From NCBI GenBank assembly GCA_036496585.1, contig DASXLB010000006.1:1-64000 (forward strand): a stretch of DNA of 64,000 nt, written 5' to 3'. Position 1 is the first letter of the stretch, and each line of letters opens with the position of its first letter. The notes beneath the pieces were generated by a model. That model was not told where the DNA came from. It saw only the letters and a list, made by a program, of their open reading frames with translations, and searched no databases. Origin of the DNA: Vicinamibacterales bacterium. GTDB taxonomy: Bacteria > Acidobacteriota > Vicinamibacteria > Vicinamibacterales > 2-12-FULL-66-21. A program made the translations under genes and the position numbers. Of this stretch, positions 9,689-17,178 are shown piece by piece.

Positions 9689-11329
9689 GTGCGCAGACTG
9701 ATCTGGACGCTGATCGCGATGACCGCGGTCAGCGTCTTTCTGTTTGCGATCCTGCCCGCATCCCCCGCGTCAGTCGACACGTCGGGTTGGCACGATCTGG
9801 CCGCGCGCACGGTCCAGGGCGCCTACCACGTCCACTCGACGCGATCGGACGGCCACGGAGACAAGCGGACGATCGCCGCGGCGGCGGCGCGCGCGGGGCT
9901 CACGTTCGTCATCCTCACCGATCACGGCGACGGCACCCGCCCGGCCGATTCTCCCGAATACATGGACGGCGTGCTGATGCTCGATGCCGTCGAGATCAGC
10001 GCCGACGCGGGACACTACGTAGCGCTCGACATGCGGCCCGCGCCGTATCCGCTCGGCGGAGCAGGGGCGGCGGTTGTCGAGGACGTCGCCCGGCTCGGCG
10101 GCCTCGGCATCGCCGCGCATCCCGATTCCCCGAAACCGGCCTTGCGCTGGACCGACGCGACGTCGCCAATTGACGGCCTCGAGTGGATCAACGCCGACAG
10201 CGAATGGCGCGACGAGACAGGCGTCACGCTCGCCCGGGCCGGACTCGCGTACTTTCTGCGTCCGGCTGGCGCGCTCGCGTCGCTCCTCGATCGGCCCGCG
10301 ACCCTCGACCGCTGGGACGCGCTCCTGCGGAACAGGAGAGTCATCGCGCTTGGCGCCTCCGACGCGCACGGCGGCCCCGGCTCGCGGATCGAAGACGCGA
10401 ACCGCACGCTGTTCAGCACGATCGGCATCCCGAGCTACGAGGCGAGCTTTCGCGAGCTGAGCCTGCGCGTGATCCTGGAACGCCCCCTGTCCACCGACGC
10501 CGGCCTCGACGCCCGGCTCGTATTCGAGGCGATTCGAAAGGGGAGCGTGTTCACGACGATCGACAGTCTGGCGACGCCGGCGCTGCTCGATTTCCATGCG
10601 AGTCCTTCCGGCGCCACCGTGACGCTGGTCGCCCGCGCCACGCTGCCGCGCGGCGGCGAGCTCGTGCTCATCGGGCCGGCGGGCGAGCTGACGCGAGGGT
10701 CCGGAGAAATCCGCCGCGAAGTGCCGGCAGAGGCTGCGGGTGCGTACCGAGTCGAAGGACGTGTGGCGGGAGCGCCCGGTCAGCCGCCGGTGCCATGGCT
10801 GGTCAGCAACCCAATCGTGATCGGGACGCTCGCGGGCGGGGCATCGCCATCCGAGACGTCCAACCGGACCGACCGAGACACGCTACCGGCTGAGATCGCG
10901 CCTTTCCCGTGGCGGATCGAGAAAGACCCCGTGTCTCAGGCGAGTCTTCGGGCCGGCGCCCATTCCGCGGAGTTCGACTACCGCCTTGCGGAGGGTGATC
11001 GCGCCAGCCAGTACGCGGCGCTTGCGAGCGACGTCTCCGGTCAGCGGTTCCGCGCCGTCGAGCTCGCGCTGACCGCAAGGCGCCCGTCGCGGATTGCGGT
11101 CCAGGTTCGGACGGCCGACGGCCACCGGTGGGGTACCTCGTTTTTCGTGGACGAGCGGGTCCACCTCATCCACGCCGCGCTTGCCGAGATGCGCGAGTTC
11201 GGCGACCCGGATGGCCGGTCGCCGGACCCGGCTGCCGTGACATCGATCCTCCTGGTCGTCGATTTGACGAACGCCGCGCCGGGGCAATCGGGACGATTCA
11301 CGATTGAGTCTAGTGCACTAGTAAAATAG
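9689..11329 (+). CDS. PHP-domain metallohydrolase, membrane-anchored or exported
   Basis: The 546-aa protein begins with a hydrophobic segment (about residues 5-27) that looks like a signal anchor, then a PHP domain. H47 and H49 in YHVHSTRSDGHG and D78-H79 in LTDHGDG match the metal-binding motifs I and II of the family, and ASDAHGG near residue 230 is a later motif. PHP domains hydrolyse phosphoester or related bonds using a metal cluster. The C-terminal 200 residues are beta-rich and of unknown role. The start is a GTG directly after a repeat tract and is not supported by a Shine-Dalgarno sequence. The TAG stop lies inside the operator array of the next gene. Confidence 0.85.
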   Translation: MRRLIWTLIAMTAVSVFLFAILPASPASVDTSGWHDLAARTVQGAYHVHSTRSDGHGDKRTIAAAAARAGLTFVILTDHGDGTRPADSPEYMDGVLMLDAVEISADAGHYVALDMRPAPYPLGGAGAAVVEDVARLGGLGIAAHPDSPKPALRWTDATSPIDGLEWINADSEWRDETGVTLARAGLAYFLRPAGALASLLDRPATLDRWDALLRNRRVIALGASDAHGGPGSRIEDANRTLFSTIGIPSYEASFRELSLRVILERPLSTDAGLDARLVFEAIRKGSVFTTIDSLATPALLDFHASPSGATVTLVARATLPRGGELVLIGPAGELTRGSGEIRREVPAEAAGAYRVEGRVAGAPGQPPVPWLVSNPIVIGTLAGGASPSETSNRTDRDTLPAEIAPFPWRIEKDPVSQASLRAGAHSAEFDYRLAEGDRASQYAALASDVSGQRFRAVELALTARRPSRIAVQVRTADGHRWGTSFFVDERVHLIHAALAEMREFGDPDGRSPDPAAVTSILLVVDLTNAAPGQSGRFTIESSALVK

Positions 11330-11376
11330 TGCACTAGTTGTCTAGATAACTAGTAAACGCCCCAACTAGTGCGCTA
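11310..11376. promoter_or_regulatory. Palindromic operator array (TAGTGCACTAGT)
   Basis: Two perfect copies of the palindrome TAGTGCACTAGT lie at 11311-11322 and 11327-11338, centred 16 bases apart. ACTAGT half-sites follow at 11349-11354, and a near-palindrome TAGTGCGCTA lies at 11367-11376. The first two overlap the end of the PHP gene. Short palindromes of this TAG-N-CTA type are typical operators of YtrA-subfamily GntR regulators, and the gene immediately downstream encodes one, so autoregulation is likely (inference). Confidence 0.8.
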
Positions 11377-11386
11377 TGCTGCCGCG

Positions 11387-11806
11387 ATGTTTGTCGAGGT
11401 GCGAGCCGACGACCCGCGGCCGGTCTATCGCCAAATCGCGGATGAAATTCAACGCGCCGTTTCGGTTGGCGTGCTGAAACCAGGCGAGCCGCTGCCGGCG
11501 ACCCGGCAGGTGGCCGCGGAGTTGAAACTGAACCCCAACACGGTCCAACACGCCTACCGCACGTTGGCGCAGGAGGGGATCGTCGAGATGCGGCGGGGAC
11601 TGGGCGCGTTCGTCGCGGCCAGGCCGCGCGAGTCGCGGCGGTCGTCGCAGGCCATTGCGCGTCAGCTCGCCGAACGGGCGCTCCGCGAAGCCTTCCGCCA
11701 CGGGTTGCTGGCCAGCGATCTGATGGCCGCGCTCAAAGAGATCGCGCCGACCTCCCCGGCAGTCACGCCAGACGAGGCTCAGGTCCTGGCGGTCAACAAG
11801 AGGTAG
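11387..11806 (+). CDS. GntR-family transcriptional regulator, YtrA type
   Basis: The ATG start gives 139 aa beginning MFVEVRADD. An upstream in-frame GTG at 11369 falls inside an operator-like palindrome and is less likely. An N-terminal winged helix-turn-helix (VYRQIADEIQRAVSVG, then LPATRQVAAELKLNPNTVQH) is followed by only about 60 residues of helix, the short C-terminal domain of the YtrA subgroup. YtrA-type repressors usually precede ABC-transporter genes that they control. None is here: the next gene is convergent lptF-lptG, overlapping by 28 bases. A TATGCT -10 lies six bases before the ATG, suggesting a leaderless transcript. Confidence 0.92.
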   Translation: MFVEVRADDPRPVYRQIADEIQRAVSVGVLKPGEPLPATRQVAAELKLNPNTVQHAYRTLAQEGIVEMRRGLGAFVAARPRESRRSSQAIARQLAERALREAFRHGLLASDLMAALKEIAPTSPAVTPDEAQVLAVNKR

Positions 11807-14172
11807 ACGGCAGACCCGGCGGCGAGGATGTTGGGGGCCCATCCCGCCATGACCGGATTGAGCACGCCCGCCTTGCCGATCGCCGCGAACACGCCCATGA
11901 CGATCCAATAGCCCAGCGCCAGCACGATGCCGATGCCGACTCCGTACAACGTGCCGCGCTTGCCCGTGGTCAGGCCGAACGGAATCGCCAGCAGGGTCAT
12001 CACCACCGTGACGAATGGAAAGGCCAGCTTCTTCTGGAGGTCGATCGTAAACGGTACCACGTTGAATCCGCTGGCCTTGAGCTGGTTGATGTACCGCTTC
12101 AACTCGGGCACCGTCATCATGTCGGCCACCGGGGCTTCGGTCTCGAAATAACTCGGGGGCTCGAGGGGGAGCCGCCGTTCCGAGAAGGCGGCGTAGCCCC
12201 CTTTCTGGACGGTGAATTTCTGCTCCCAGCCCTTCCGCCCGATCCACTCGCCGCGCTCGTACTCCGCCTTGGCGGTAAAGAGCTGACTGTCGAGCGACCA
12301 TCCCTTGGCGGCGGGGGCGTAGATCGTCAGGTTGAGGAGCGCCTTGGAGACCACGTCGAACGCATCGTAGTGATAGATGGTGCCGTCGTGCGCGACGATC
12401 CACTGTCGATCGAGCGGGTTGAGGGTGCGCGGCAGCTTGTTGCGCATCTTCGAGTCGATCGCGTCGGCCTTCTCGTTGGCCTTCGCCATGACCTGCTGCT
12501 CGAGCCCGTAGAGGATGCCGCTCCAGCCCAGAGACAGCAGGAGCAGCGGCGCACTGATCCGGTACAGGCTGATGCCGCAGGCCTTCATGACCGACAGCTC
12601 GCTGGATCGGCTCAGCAGGCCGAAGGTGACCAGCACGGCGAGAAGCGCCGAGAGGGGAATCACGTAGTAGATGAACTGCGGCGTCATGTAGCCGAGCAGC
12701 ATCAGGAGCATCTGGCTCGTGCCCTGGCCCTTGAGGACCTTGTCGGTCTTGTCGATGAACGTCGAGATGTAGAAGATGCCGAGAAGCGCCGCGAACGAAA
12801 TGGCCGTGGCCCGCAGGTAGATGGTCGAGATGTAGCGGTCGAGGATGTTGGGGAGCAGCCAGGAGAGGCTTGGAATCCGGATGACGACGACGACGCCGTG
12901 GCGCTGAGACGACGGCGTGGCCGTCGATGACGCGCCGATCGGGTTGCCGGCCTTGCCGGAGGCGATGCGGCGATCGAGCCAACCCTTAAGGGCGCCGGTC
13001 AGCCTGACGATGCTCCGGAACGGCAGGCGGCCCTCGGCCCAGCGGGCCCGCCAGATCAGGGCGACGACGCCGAAGGGCAGCAGAACGAGATTCGGAATCC
13101 ACCGCGACATCTGGGCGATCAGGAGCGGTTTGAGATCGGAATGGGGCCCGACGTAGTAGCCGCGGGTGACCGCTTGCGCCAGGTACAGCAGGATGTAATA
13201 GGCGAAAATCACCGCGATTCCGACGACGAAGCCCGCCACCTTGCCGTCCCGCGCGACGCTGAGTCCGAGCGCCACGCCGATCACCGCAAACACCAGTGAC
13301 GCCGCCGGGAACGAGAACCGCTGCTGGATGGACTCCATCTCCTGGTGCGCCGGCAGGCCGTGCTGGAGCTTGTCCTCGGCCTGTTTCCAGAGATCGCTGA
13401 TCGGCAACTCGTTGTTGCCGCGCATCAGGTCGGTGTGAGGGAACACGCTCTTCGGGTCGAGCTTCACCACGAGCTGTTCGCTGAAGCGATAGGTATCGAT
13501 CTGCCGGCCGTCGGGCCCTTGGCTGGAATAGCGGGTGCCGTTCTCGAGGACCAGGTCGACCGTCTGCTTCTCGCGGTTGAGATTGAGCCGCCCGTTGCGC
13601 GCCATGTAGAGGTCGAGCGCCCCGGCCTTTCGGGTGTCGGCGACGAGGACGTCTTTCCAGCCGCCCGGGCCTTGTACCGGGATGTCGCGCGCATAGAGCA
13701 CGAGGTTCGGGAATTCCTGGAAAAAGACCTGCGGCCGCACGTCGTTCTCGACCTTTTTCGAGATGACGTCGTAGGACAGCTGGCGGAAGGTCTGGTTGGC
13801 GTCGGGAATCGCCCAGATCATCACGTAGAGGTGGACGAGGCCGGCGACGGCCGCCAGCAGGAGCACAGGCCGGAGCAGCCGGTAGGGGCTGACGCCGCAG
13901 GCGAGGAGCGCCACGGCCTCGCGGTCGCCCGAGAGCCTCCCGAGGGCGATGAGGAGTCCGACGAGGAGCGCCATCGGGATGGTCAGGCCGAGCGACTGCG
14001 GGACGAGCGTCAGCATCATCCGTCCGGCGACGCCCCACGGAACGCCCTTGGCGACCAGCGCCTCGAGCTGTTCCATCAGCGGCGGAATCGTCAGGATGAA
14101 CGTGAAAATGAGCAGCGACAGGAACAGCGGCGGCAGGGTTTCACGAATCAGGTAGCGGTCGAGCGTTTTCAC
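11779..14172 (-). CDS. lptFG: Fused LptF-LptG lipopolysaccharide export permease
   Basis: A single 797-aa frame contains two tandem copies of the LptF/LptG permease fold. Residues 1-400 start LDRYLIRETLPPLFL, have helices near 12-33, 55-80 and 98-120, a periplasmic beta-jellyroll-like region, then three helices near 290-385. Residues about 435-797 repeat the plan, starting LDRYISTIYLRATAI. A polar linker (about 395-430) joins them. In most bacteria LptF and LptG are separate subunits that pair with the LptB ATPase to extract LPS from the inner membrane. The GTG start has TATCCT 11 bases upstream. No frameshift or stop separates the halves. The partner genes are at about 33-36 kb. Confidence 0.9.
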   Translation of the reverse strand: MKTLDRYLIRETLPPLFLSLLIFTFILTIPPLMEQLEALVAKGVPWGVAGRMMLTLVPQSLGLTIPMALLVGLLIALGRLSGDREAVALLACGVSPYRLLRPVLLLAAVAGLVHLYVMIWAIPDANQTFRQLSYDVISKKVENDVRPQVFFQEFPNLVLYARDIPVQGPGGWKDVLVADTRKAGALDLYMARNGRLNLNREKQTVDLVLENGTRYSSQGPDGRQIDTYRFSEQLVVKLDPKSVFPHTDLMRGNNELPISDLWKQAEDKLQHGLPAHQEMESIQQRFSFPAASLVFAVIGVALGLSVARDGKVAGFVVGIAVIFAYYILLYLAQAVTRGYYVGPHSDLKPLLIAQMSRWIPNLVLLPFGVVALIWRARWAEGRLPFRSIVRLTGALKGWLDRRIASGKAGNPIGASSTATPSSQRHGVVVVIRIPSLSWLLPNILDRYISTIYLRATAISFAALLGIFYISTFIDKTDKVLKGQGTSQMLLMLLGYMTPQFIYYVIPLSALLAVLVTFGLLSRSSELSVMKACGISLYRISAPLLLLSLGWSGILYGLEQQVMAKANEKADAIDSKMRNKLPRTLNPLDRQWIVAHDGTIYHYDAFDVVSKALLNLTIYAPAAKGWSLDSQLFTAKAEYERGEWIGRKGWEQKFTVQKGGYAAFSERRLPLEPPSYFETEAPVADMMTVPELKRYINQLKASGFNVVPFTIDLQKKLAFPFVTVVMTLLAIPFGLTTGKRGTLYGVGIGIVLALGYWIVMGVFAAIGKAGVLNPVMAGWAPNILAAGSAVYLLLTART

Positions 14173-14591
14173 GGGCGGTCTTCAGGATACCGCAGGGATT
14201 CGTTCCACCGACAGCGGAGGGTGCGAGTTCGGTCGGACGACCGCGTTTTGGGTGCGCGGAGTTTGCACAGGCACTGTTTTCTGGCTATTTCCGCAGGTTC
14301 TGATAATGCATGTTATGTTAACCAAAGGCTGAATACTTATACATTCCCCTGCGTATGTGGTGGCCGCTGCCGGTTACCCGCTAGCGGGACTCCACGCGCT
14401 TTCTGGCCCTACTCGGAGCTCAGGATCGGCGCCTATGCAATTTGCTCGGACGATTTCGCCGAGGTCGATCGGCTCCGGGGTTCGAACCCAGCCGTGTGGA
14501 ACCGAGTCTCCGGTGAGCCGAACGACAGCAACTCGTGCTAGACCGCCCCTGGAGATTCGCCGCACCGGCACCGAGTCGGCGGCGGTCGCGG
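14173..14591. other. Intergenic region, AT-rich patch and palindromes, no gene seen
   Basis: This 419-base gap lies between lptF-lptG and the end of parB. It contains a stretch at about 14290-14350 that is much richer in A+T than its surroundings (GATAATGCATGTTATG, GTTAAC, ACTTATACATTC), a perfect 12-base palindrome CCCGCTAGCGGG at 14377-14388, and a GGGTTCGAACCC palindrome at 14478-14489 flanked by GGCT/AGCC. Small frames here have no homology that I recognise. No complete parS or DnaA-box cluster was seen. Confidence 0.6.
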
Positions 14592-15419
14592 TTACTGCTG
14601 ACGGAGGTCGCGGATGATGGCCTGCAGCGCTTCGATCACTTCGTCGCGGTCGACCTTGGACTTCGTGAATCGCAGCTGCAGGTTGAAGGCTTTGGTAGGC
14701 GGCCGGTACTTGAACACGTAGTGTTTCGGGCGTCCGGCTTTCGGCTTCGGGACGTCCTTGTCGCGGCGGACCTCTTCACGCGTGGCGCCGCCGTCCCGGG
14801 CGATGCGCTCGACCAGGGTGACCATCTTCTGGAAATCACCCTGTCTAACTACCTCTAGAAGCAATGATTTGGAAGAAATGTCGGCCAGCCGACAAAGGTT
14901 TTTCACCTCGTCGGGCATGTTGTTGAGGGAGAGCGACTCGGTAATGGACGTGCGCGACTTCCCCAGCTTGCGCGCCATGTCTTCGTGGGTATAGCTGCAG
15001 CGGCTGGCCAGCGATTGCATGGCTTCCGCTTCTTCGAAGGCCGTCAGGTCTTTGCGCTGGAGATTCTCGATGAGCGCAATCTCGATAATCTCGGCCTCGT
15101 CGACATCGCGGATGACGATCGGGATCTCGCGCAGACCCACCTGCACCGCCGCCTGGTAACGTCGTTCGCCGGCGACGATCTGGAATCGGGTCCCGCGAGG
15201 CCGAACGATGATCGGTTCAATAATGCCTTTTTCGGCAATCGACGCCATCAGCTCCGACAGGTCTCCCATGACCTGGCGCGGCTGGTTGGGATTGGGGTCG
15301 AGCTCGTCGATCGCGATGAGGCGGCCGATCGGGGCACCGGCCGAGCTCGTCAGCGCATCCACATAGTGCTCGTCGTGCCGCATGCGCACCGTCGACGGCA
15401 ATCCTCGTTTAGCGGTCAT
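14592..15419 (-). CDS. parB: ParB/Spo0J-family partition protein
   Basis: This 275-aa protein has the ParB N-terminal domain: IDELDPNPNQPRQ, then the CTP-binding box GERRYQAA near residue 87, and ENLQRKDLTAFEEA. A helix-turn-helix follows (YTHEDMARKLGKSRTSITES) together with a basic C-terminal region. ParB binds parS sites and, with ParA, segregates the chromosome origin. The ATG start lies 18 bases downstream of the parA stop, so the genes form one operon. The C-terminal dimerisation domain is longer and more charged than in minimal ParBs. No parS-like 16-mer was noticed nearby, so the sites must be elsewhere. Confidence 0.92.
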   Translation of the reverse strand: MTAKRGLPSTVRMRHDEHYVDALTSSAGAPIGRLIAIDELDPNPNQPRQVMGDLSELMASIAEKGIIEPIIVRPRGTRFQIVAGERRYQAAVQVGLREIPIVIRDVDEAEIIEIALIENLQRKDLTAFEEAEAMQSLASRCSYTHEDMARKLGKSRTSITESLSLNNMPDEVKNLCRLADISSKSLLLEVVRQGDFQKMVTLVERIARDGGATREEVRRDKDVPKPKAGRPKHYVFKYRPPTKAFNLQLRFTKSKVDRDEVIEALQAIIRDLRQQ

Positions 15420-15437
15420 GACTCTCCTTTTCGACCC

Positions 15438-16196
15438 TCATGCGCGATCCATGACTTCTTCGCAGAGCCGGTAATACTCCGCGGCGCCTGTCGAATCGGG
15501 GGCGAACGTGAAGATCGACTCCTTGTAGGCAGGACTCTCTTCCAGCCGGACGCTCTTGGTGATGACGGTCTTGAACACCTTGTTGCCGAATACCTTGTCG
15601 ATCTGGGCCCGGATGTCCCGCGCCAGCGAGGTCCGCTTGTCGTGCATCGTGATGACGACACCGAGAATCTGCAGCCCGGGGTTCGCCCGCGCCCGGACCT
15701 TCTCGATCGTTTCGAGGAGATCGTCCGTGCCCTCGAGCGCGAAATACGAGGACTGGATGGGGATCAAAAGATGCGTCGCCGCCACCAGCGCGTTGACCGT
15801 CAGCAGCCCCAGCGTCGGCGGACAATCGATCACGATATGAGGAAACCGCTCCGCGATCGGCTGCAGGCGATCCTTCAACCGGTAGTGCGAGTCGATCTCG
15901 CCGACCAGCTTGGCTTCGAGCTTCGCGAGGGCAATCCGCGACGGGGCCACCCAGAGATTCGGCTGCTGCGAAGACGGCACAATCACGTCGTCGAACGTGA
16001 CCCCCTGCTCCGCGATCGCGTCATAGACGCTGCGCTGGACCTGGCTCACGTCCAGATACGACATCGTGCTGTTGGCCTGGGGATCGAGGTCGACGAGGAG
16101 TGTCGGCTTGCCGCGGAGCGACAGGGCGGCGGCGAGATTGATGGCGGTCGTGGTCTTACCCACGCCGCCTTTCTGATTCGCGATGGCGACGATCAT
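15438..16196 (-). CDS. parA: ParA/Soj-family partition ATPase
   Basis: The protein of about 252 aa begins MIVAIANQKGGVGKTT, placing the deviant Walker A motif right at the N-terminus as in Soj. DLDPQANST follows, and DCPPTLGLLTVNAL is the Walker B region. ParA forms ATP-dependent DNA-bound dimers that move ParB-parS complexes. A further in-frame ATG nine codons upstream (at 16223) would add MLISAPAPQ; the shorter start fits the family better, but neither has a strong ribosome-binding site. It is the first gene of the parA-parB pair. Directly upstream lies a long purine-rich repeat tract. Confidence 0.93.
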   Translation of the reverse strand: MIVAIANQKGGVGKTTTAINLAAALSLRGKPTLLVDLDPQANSTMSYLDVSQVQRSVYDAIAEQGVTFDDVIVPSSQQPNLWVAPSRIALAKLEAKLVGEIDSHYRLKDRLQPIAERFPHIVIDCPPTLGLLTVNALVAATHLLIPIQSSYFALEGTDDLLETIEKVRARANPGLQILGVVITMHDKRTSLARDIRAQIDKVFGNKVFKTVITKSVRLEESPAYKESIFTFAPDSTGAAEYYRLCEEVMDRA

Positions 16197-16223
16197 CTGG
16201 GGCGCTGGGGCCGATATTAACAT

Positions 16224-16692
16224 GAAGGATTCGAGGACTCGAAGGAGCGAAGGAAGTCGAAGAGGCGAAGGAGCGAAGGAACCGAAGGAACGAAGGAATT
16301 CGAAGAGGCGAAGGACAACAACGGAGGGGCTGAAGAGCGAGGACGAGGGGGCGAGGCGACGAAGACGTGAGAGACGACGAAGATGCGAGGGCGGACGATG
16401 ATGCGAGGGCGATAAAGCGAGCGAGGATGAAGATGTAAGGTCGGACGAAGATGCGCAGAAACTCGCTGGAGAAACGCTGAGTTTGATTGGCCTGCACCCG
16501 ACCCCAAATGACTTTGGTCTCCCCTGCTCCCTGAGCCGCCCGCTCCCGTCTCCGTCTTGCCGCGCGCCGCCCCTTCGCCCTTCGCGGTCTTCGCTCCTTC
16601 GCGGCGCCCCTTCGCCTTCCTTCGCCCCTTCGCCGTCCTTCGCGCCGCTCCTTCCCTCCTTCCCTCCTTCGTCCTCCTTCGTGCCCTCCGTG
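16224..16692. repeat. Inverted low-complexity array, CGAAGGA / TCCTTCG arms
   Basis: This gene-free 469-base region lies between the bifunctional-nuclease gene and parA, both on the minus strand. The left part (about 16224-16440) is purine-rich, with at least nine CGAAGGA-like units and then CGAGG/GAAGATG variants. The right part (about 16556-16690) is pyrimidine-rich, with repeated CTTCG, CCTTCG and TCCTTC. The arms are complementary in motif, so a transcript could fold into a long imperfect hairpin around a loop of about 110 bases. No coding sequence is convincing in any frame. Confidence 0.85.
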
Positions 16693-17178
16693 CTACATCT
16701 TGTACTTACCCATGTCGTCCGGATCGAGGGACTCCAACCATTTCTGCAGGCGCTCGGTCTCCCCCTTGTCGGGTACGAGGTCGGCGGTCTTGGCGGAGTC
16801 GATGACAGTCTCCTCGACGAAGATCGGTGCCCGGGCGCGGAGGGCGAGCGCGATCGCGTCGCTCGGGCGGGCGTCGAGCGCCATCACCTCGCCGCCCACC
16901 GTCAGGTAGATGAGCGCATAGAAGGTGTTCTCCTTGAGGTCCGAGACCACGATCTTGTCGATGCGCCCGCGCAGGTCGTGGATGACATTTCTCAGCAGGT
17001 CGTGAGTCATCGGCCGCTGCGTCGTCACGTTCTCAATCTGCAGCGCGATCGCATTCGCCTCGAACACCCCCACCCAGATCGGCAGGACGCGCTGTCCATC
17101 CTTGTCGCGCAGGATGATGATCGGCATGTTCGTAATCGGATCGACCATCAGCCCTTTGATCGTCATTTCAATTTGCAT
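16693..17178 (-). CDS. Bifunctional nuclease family protein (DUF151)
   Basis: The 161-aa protein begins MQIEMTIKGLMVDPITNMP and carries the BFN domain: ILRDKDGQRVLPIWVGVFEA, a region ending RPMTHDLL, and ALDARPSDAIALALRARAPI. The family was named for a plant protein with RNase and DNase activity; bacterial members are poorly characterised and sit with tRNA-modification or stress genes. The ATG chosen overlaps the end of miaB by 11 bases; a GTG eight codons earlier is possible. The tail (KWLESLDPDDMGKYKM) is acidic. It is probably cytoplasmic and transcribed with recN and miaB. Confidence 0.9.
   Translation of the reverse strand: MQIEMTIKGLMVDPITNMPIIILRDKDGQRVLPIWVGVFEANAIALQIENVTTQRPMTHDLLRNVIHDLRGRIDKIVVSDLKENTFYALIYLTVGGEVMALDARPSDAIALALRARAPIFVEETVIDSAKTADLVPDKGETERLQKWLESLDPDDMGKYKM

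Noticed and set aside
14100..14172. parS-like sequence near parAB
   Set aside because: Half-sites GTTTCACG and ACGTGAAA occur separately inside the lptF-lptG gene but never as one 16-base palindrome.
14470..14545. Possible tRNA gene around GGTTCGAACC
   Set aside because: Only a T-arm-like hairpin and a 6-bp outer stem can be drawn on the minus strand, with 24 bases between where about 44 are needed for D and anticodon arms; there is no CCA and no anticodon loop.
14374..14571. 65-residue minus-strand frame downstream of parB
   Set aside because: No ribosome-binding site, no recognisable domain, and it spans palindromic intergenic DNA.
14564..14580. GGCACCGAGTCGG resembling part of a Cas9 tracrRNA tail
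   Set aside because: No repeats, spacers or cas genes are present; the match is short and in GC-rich DNA, so it is coincidence.
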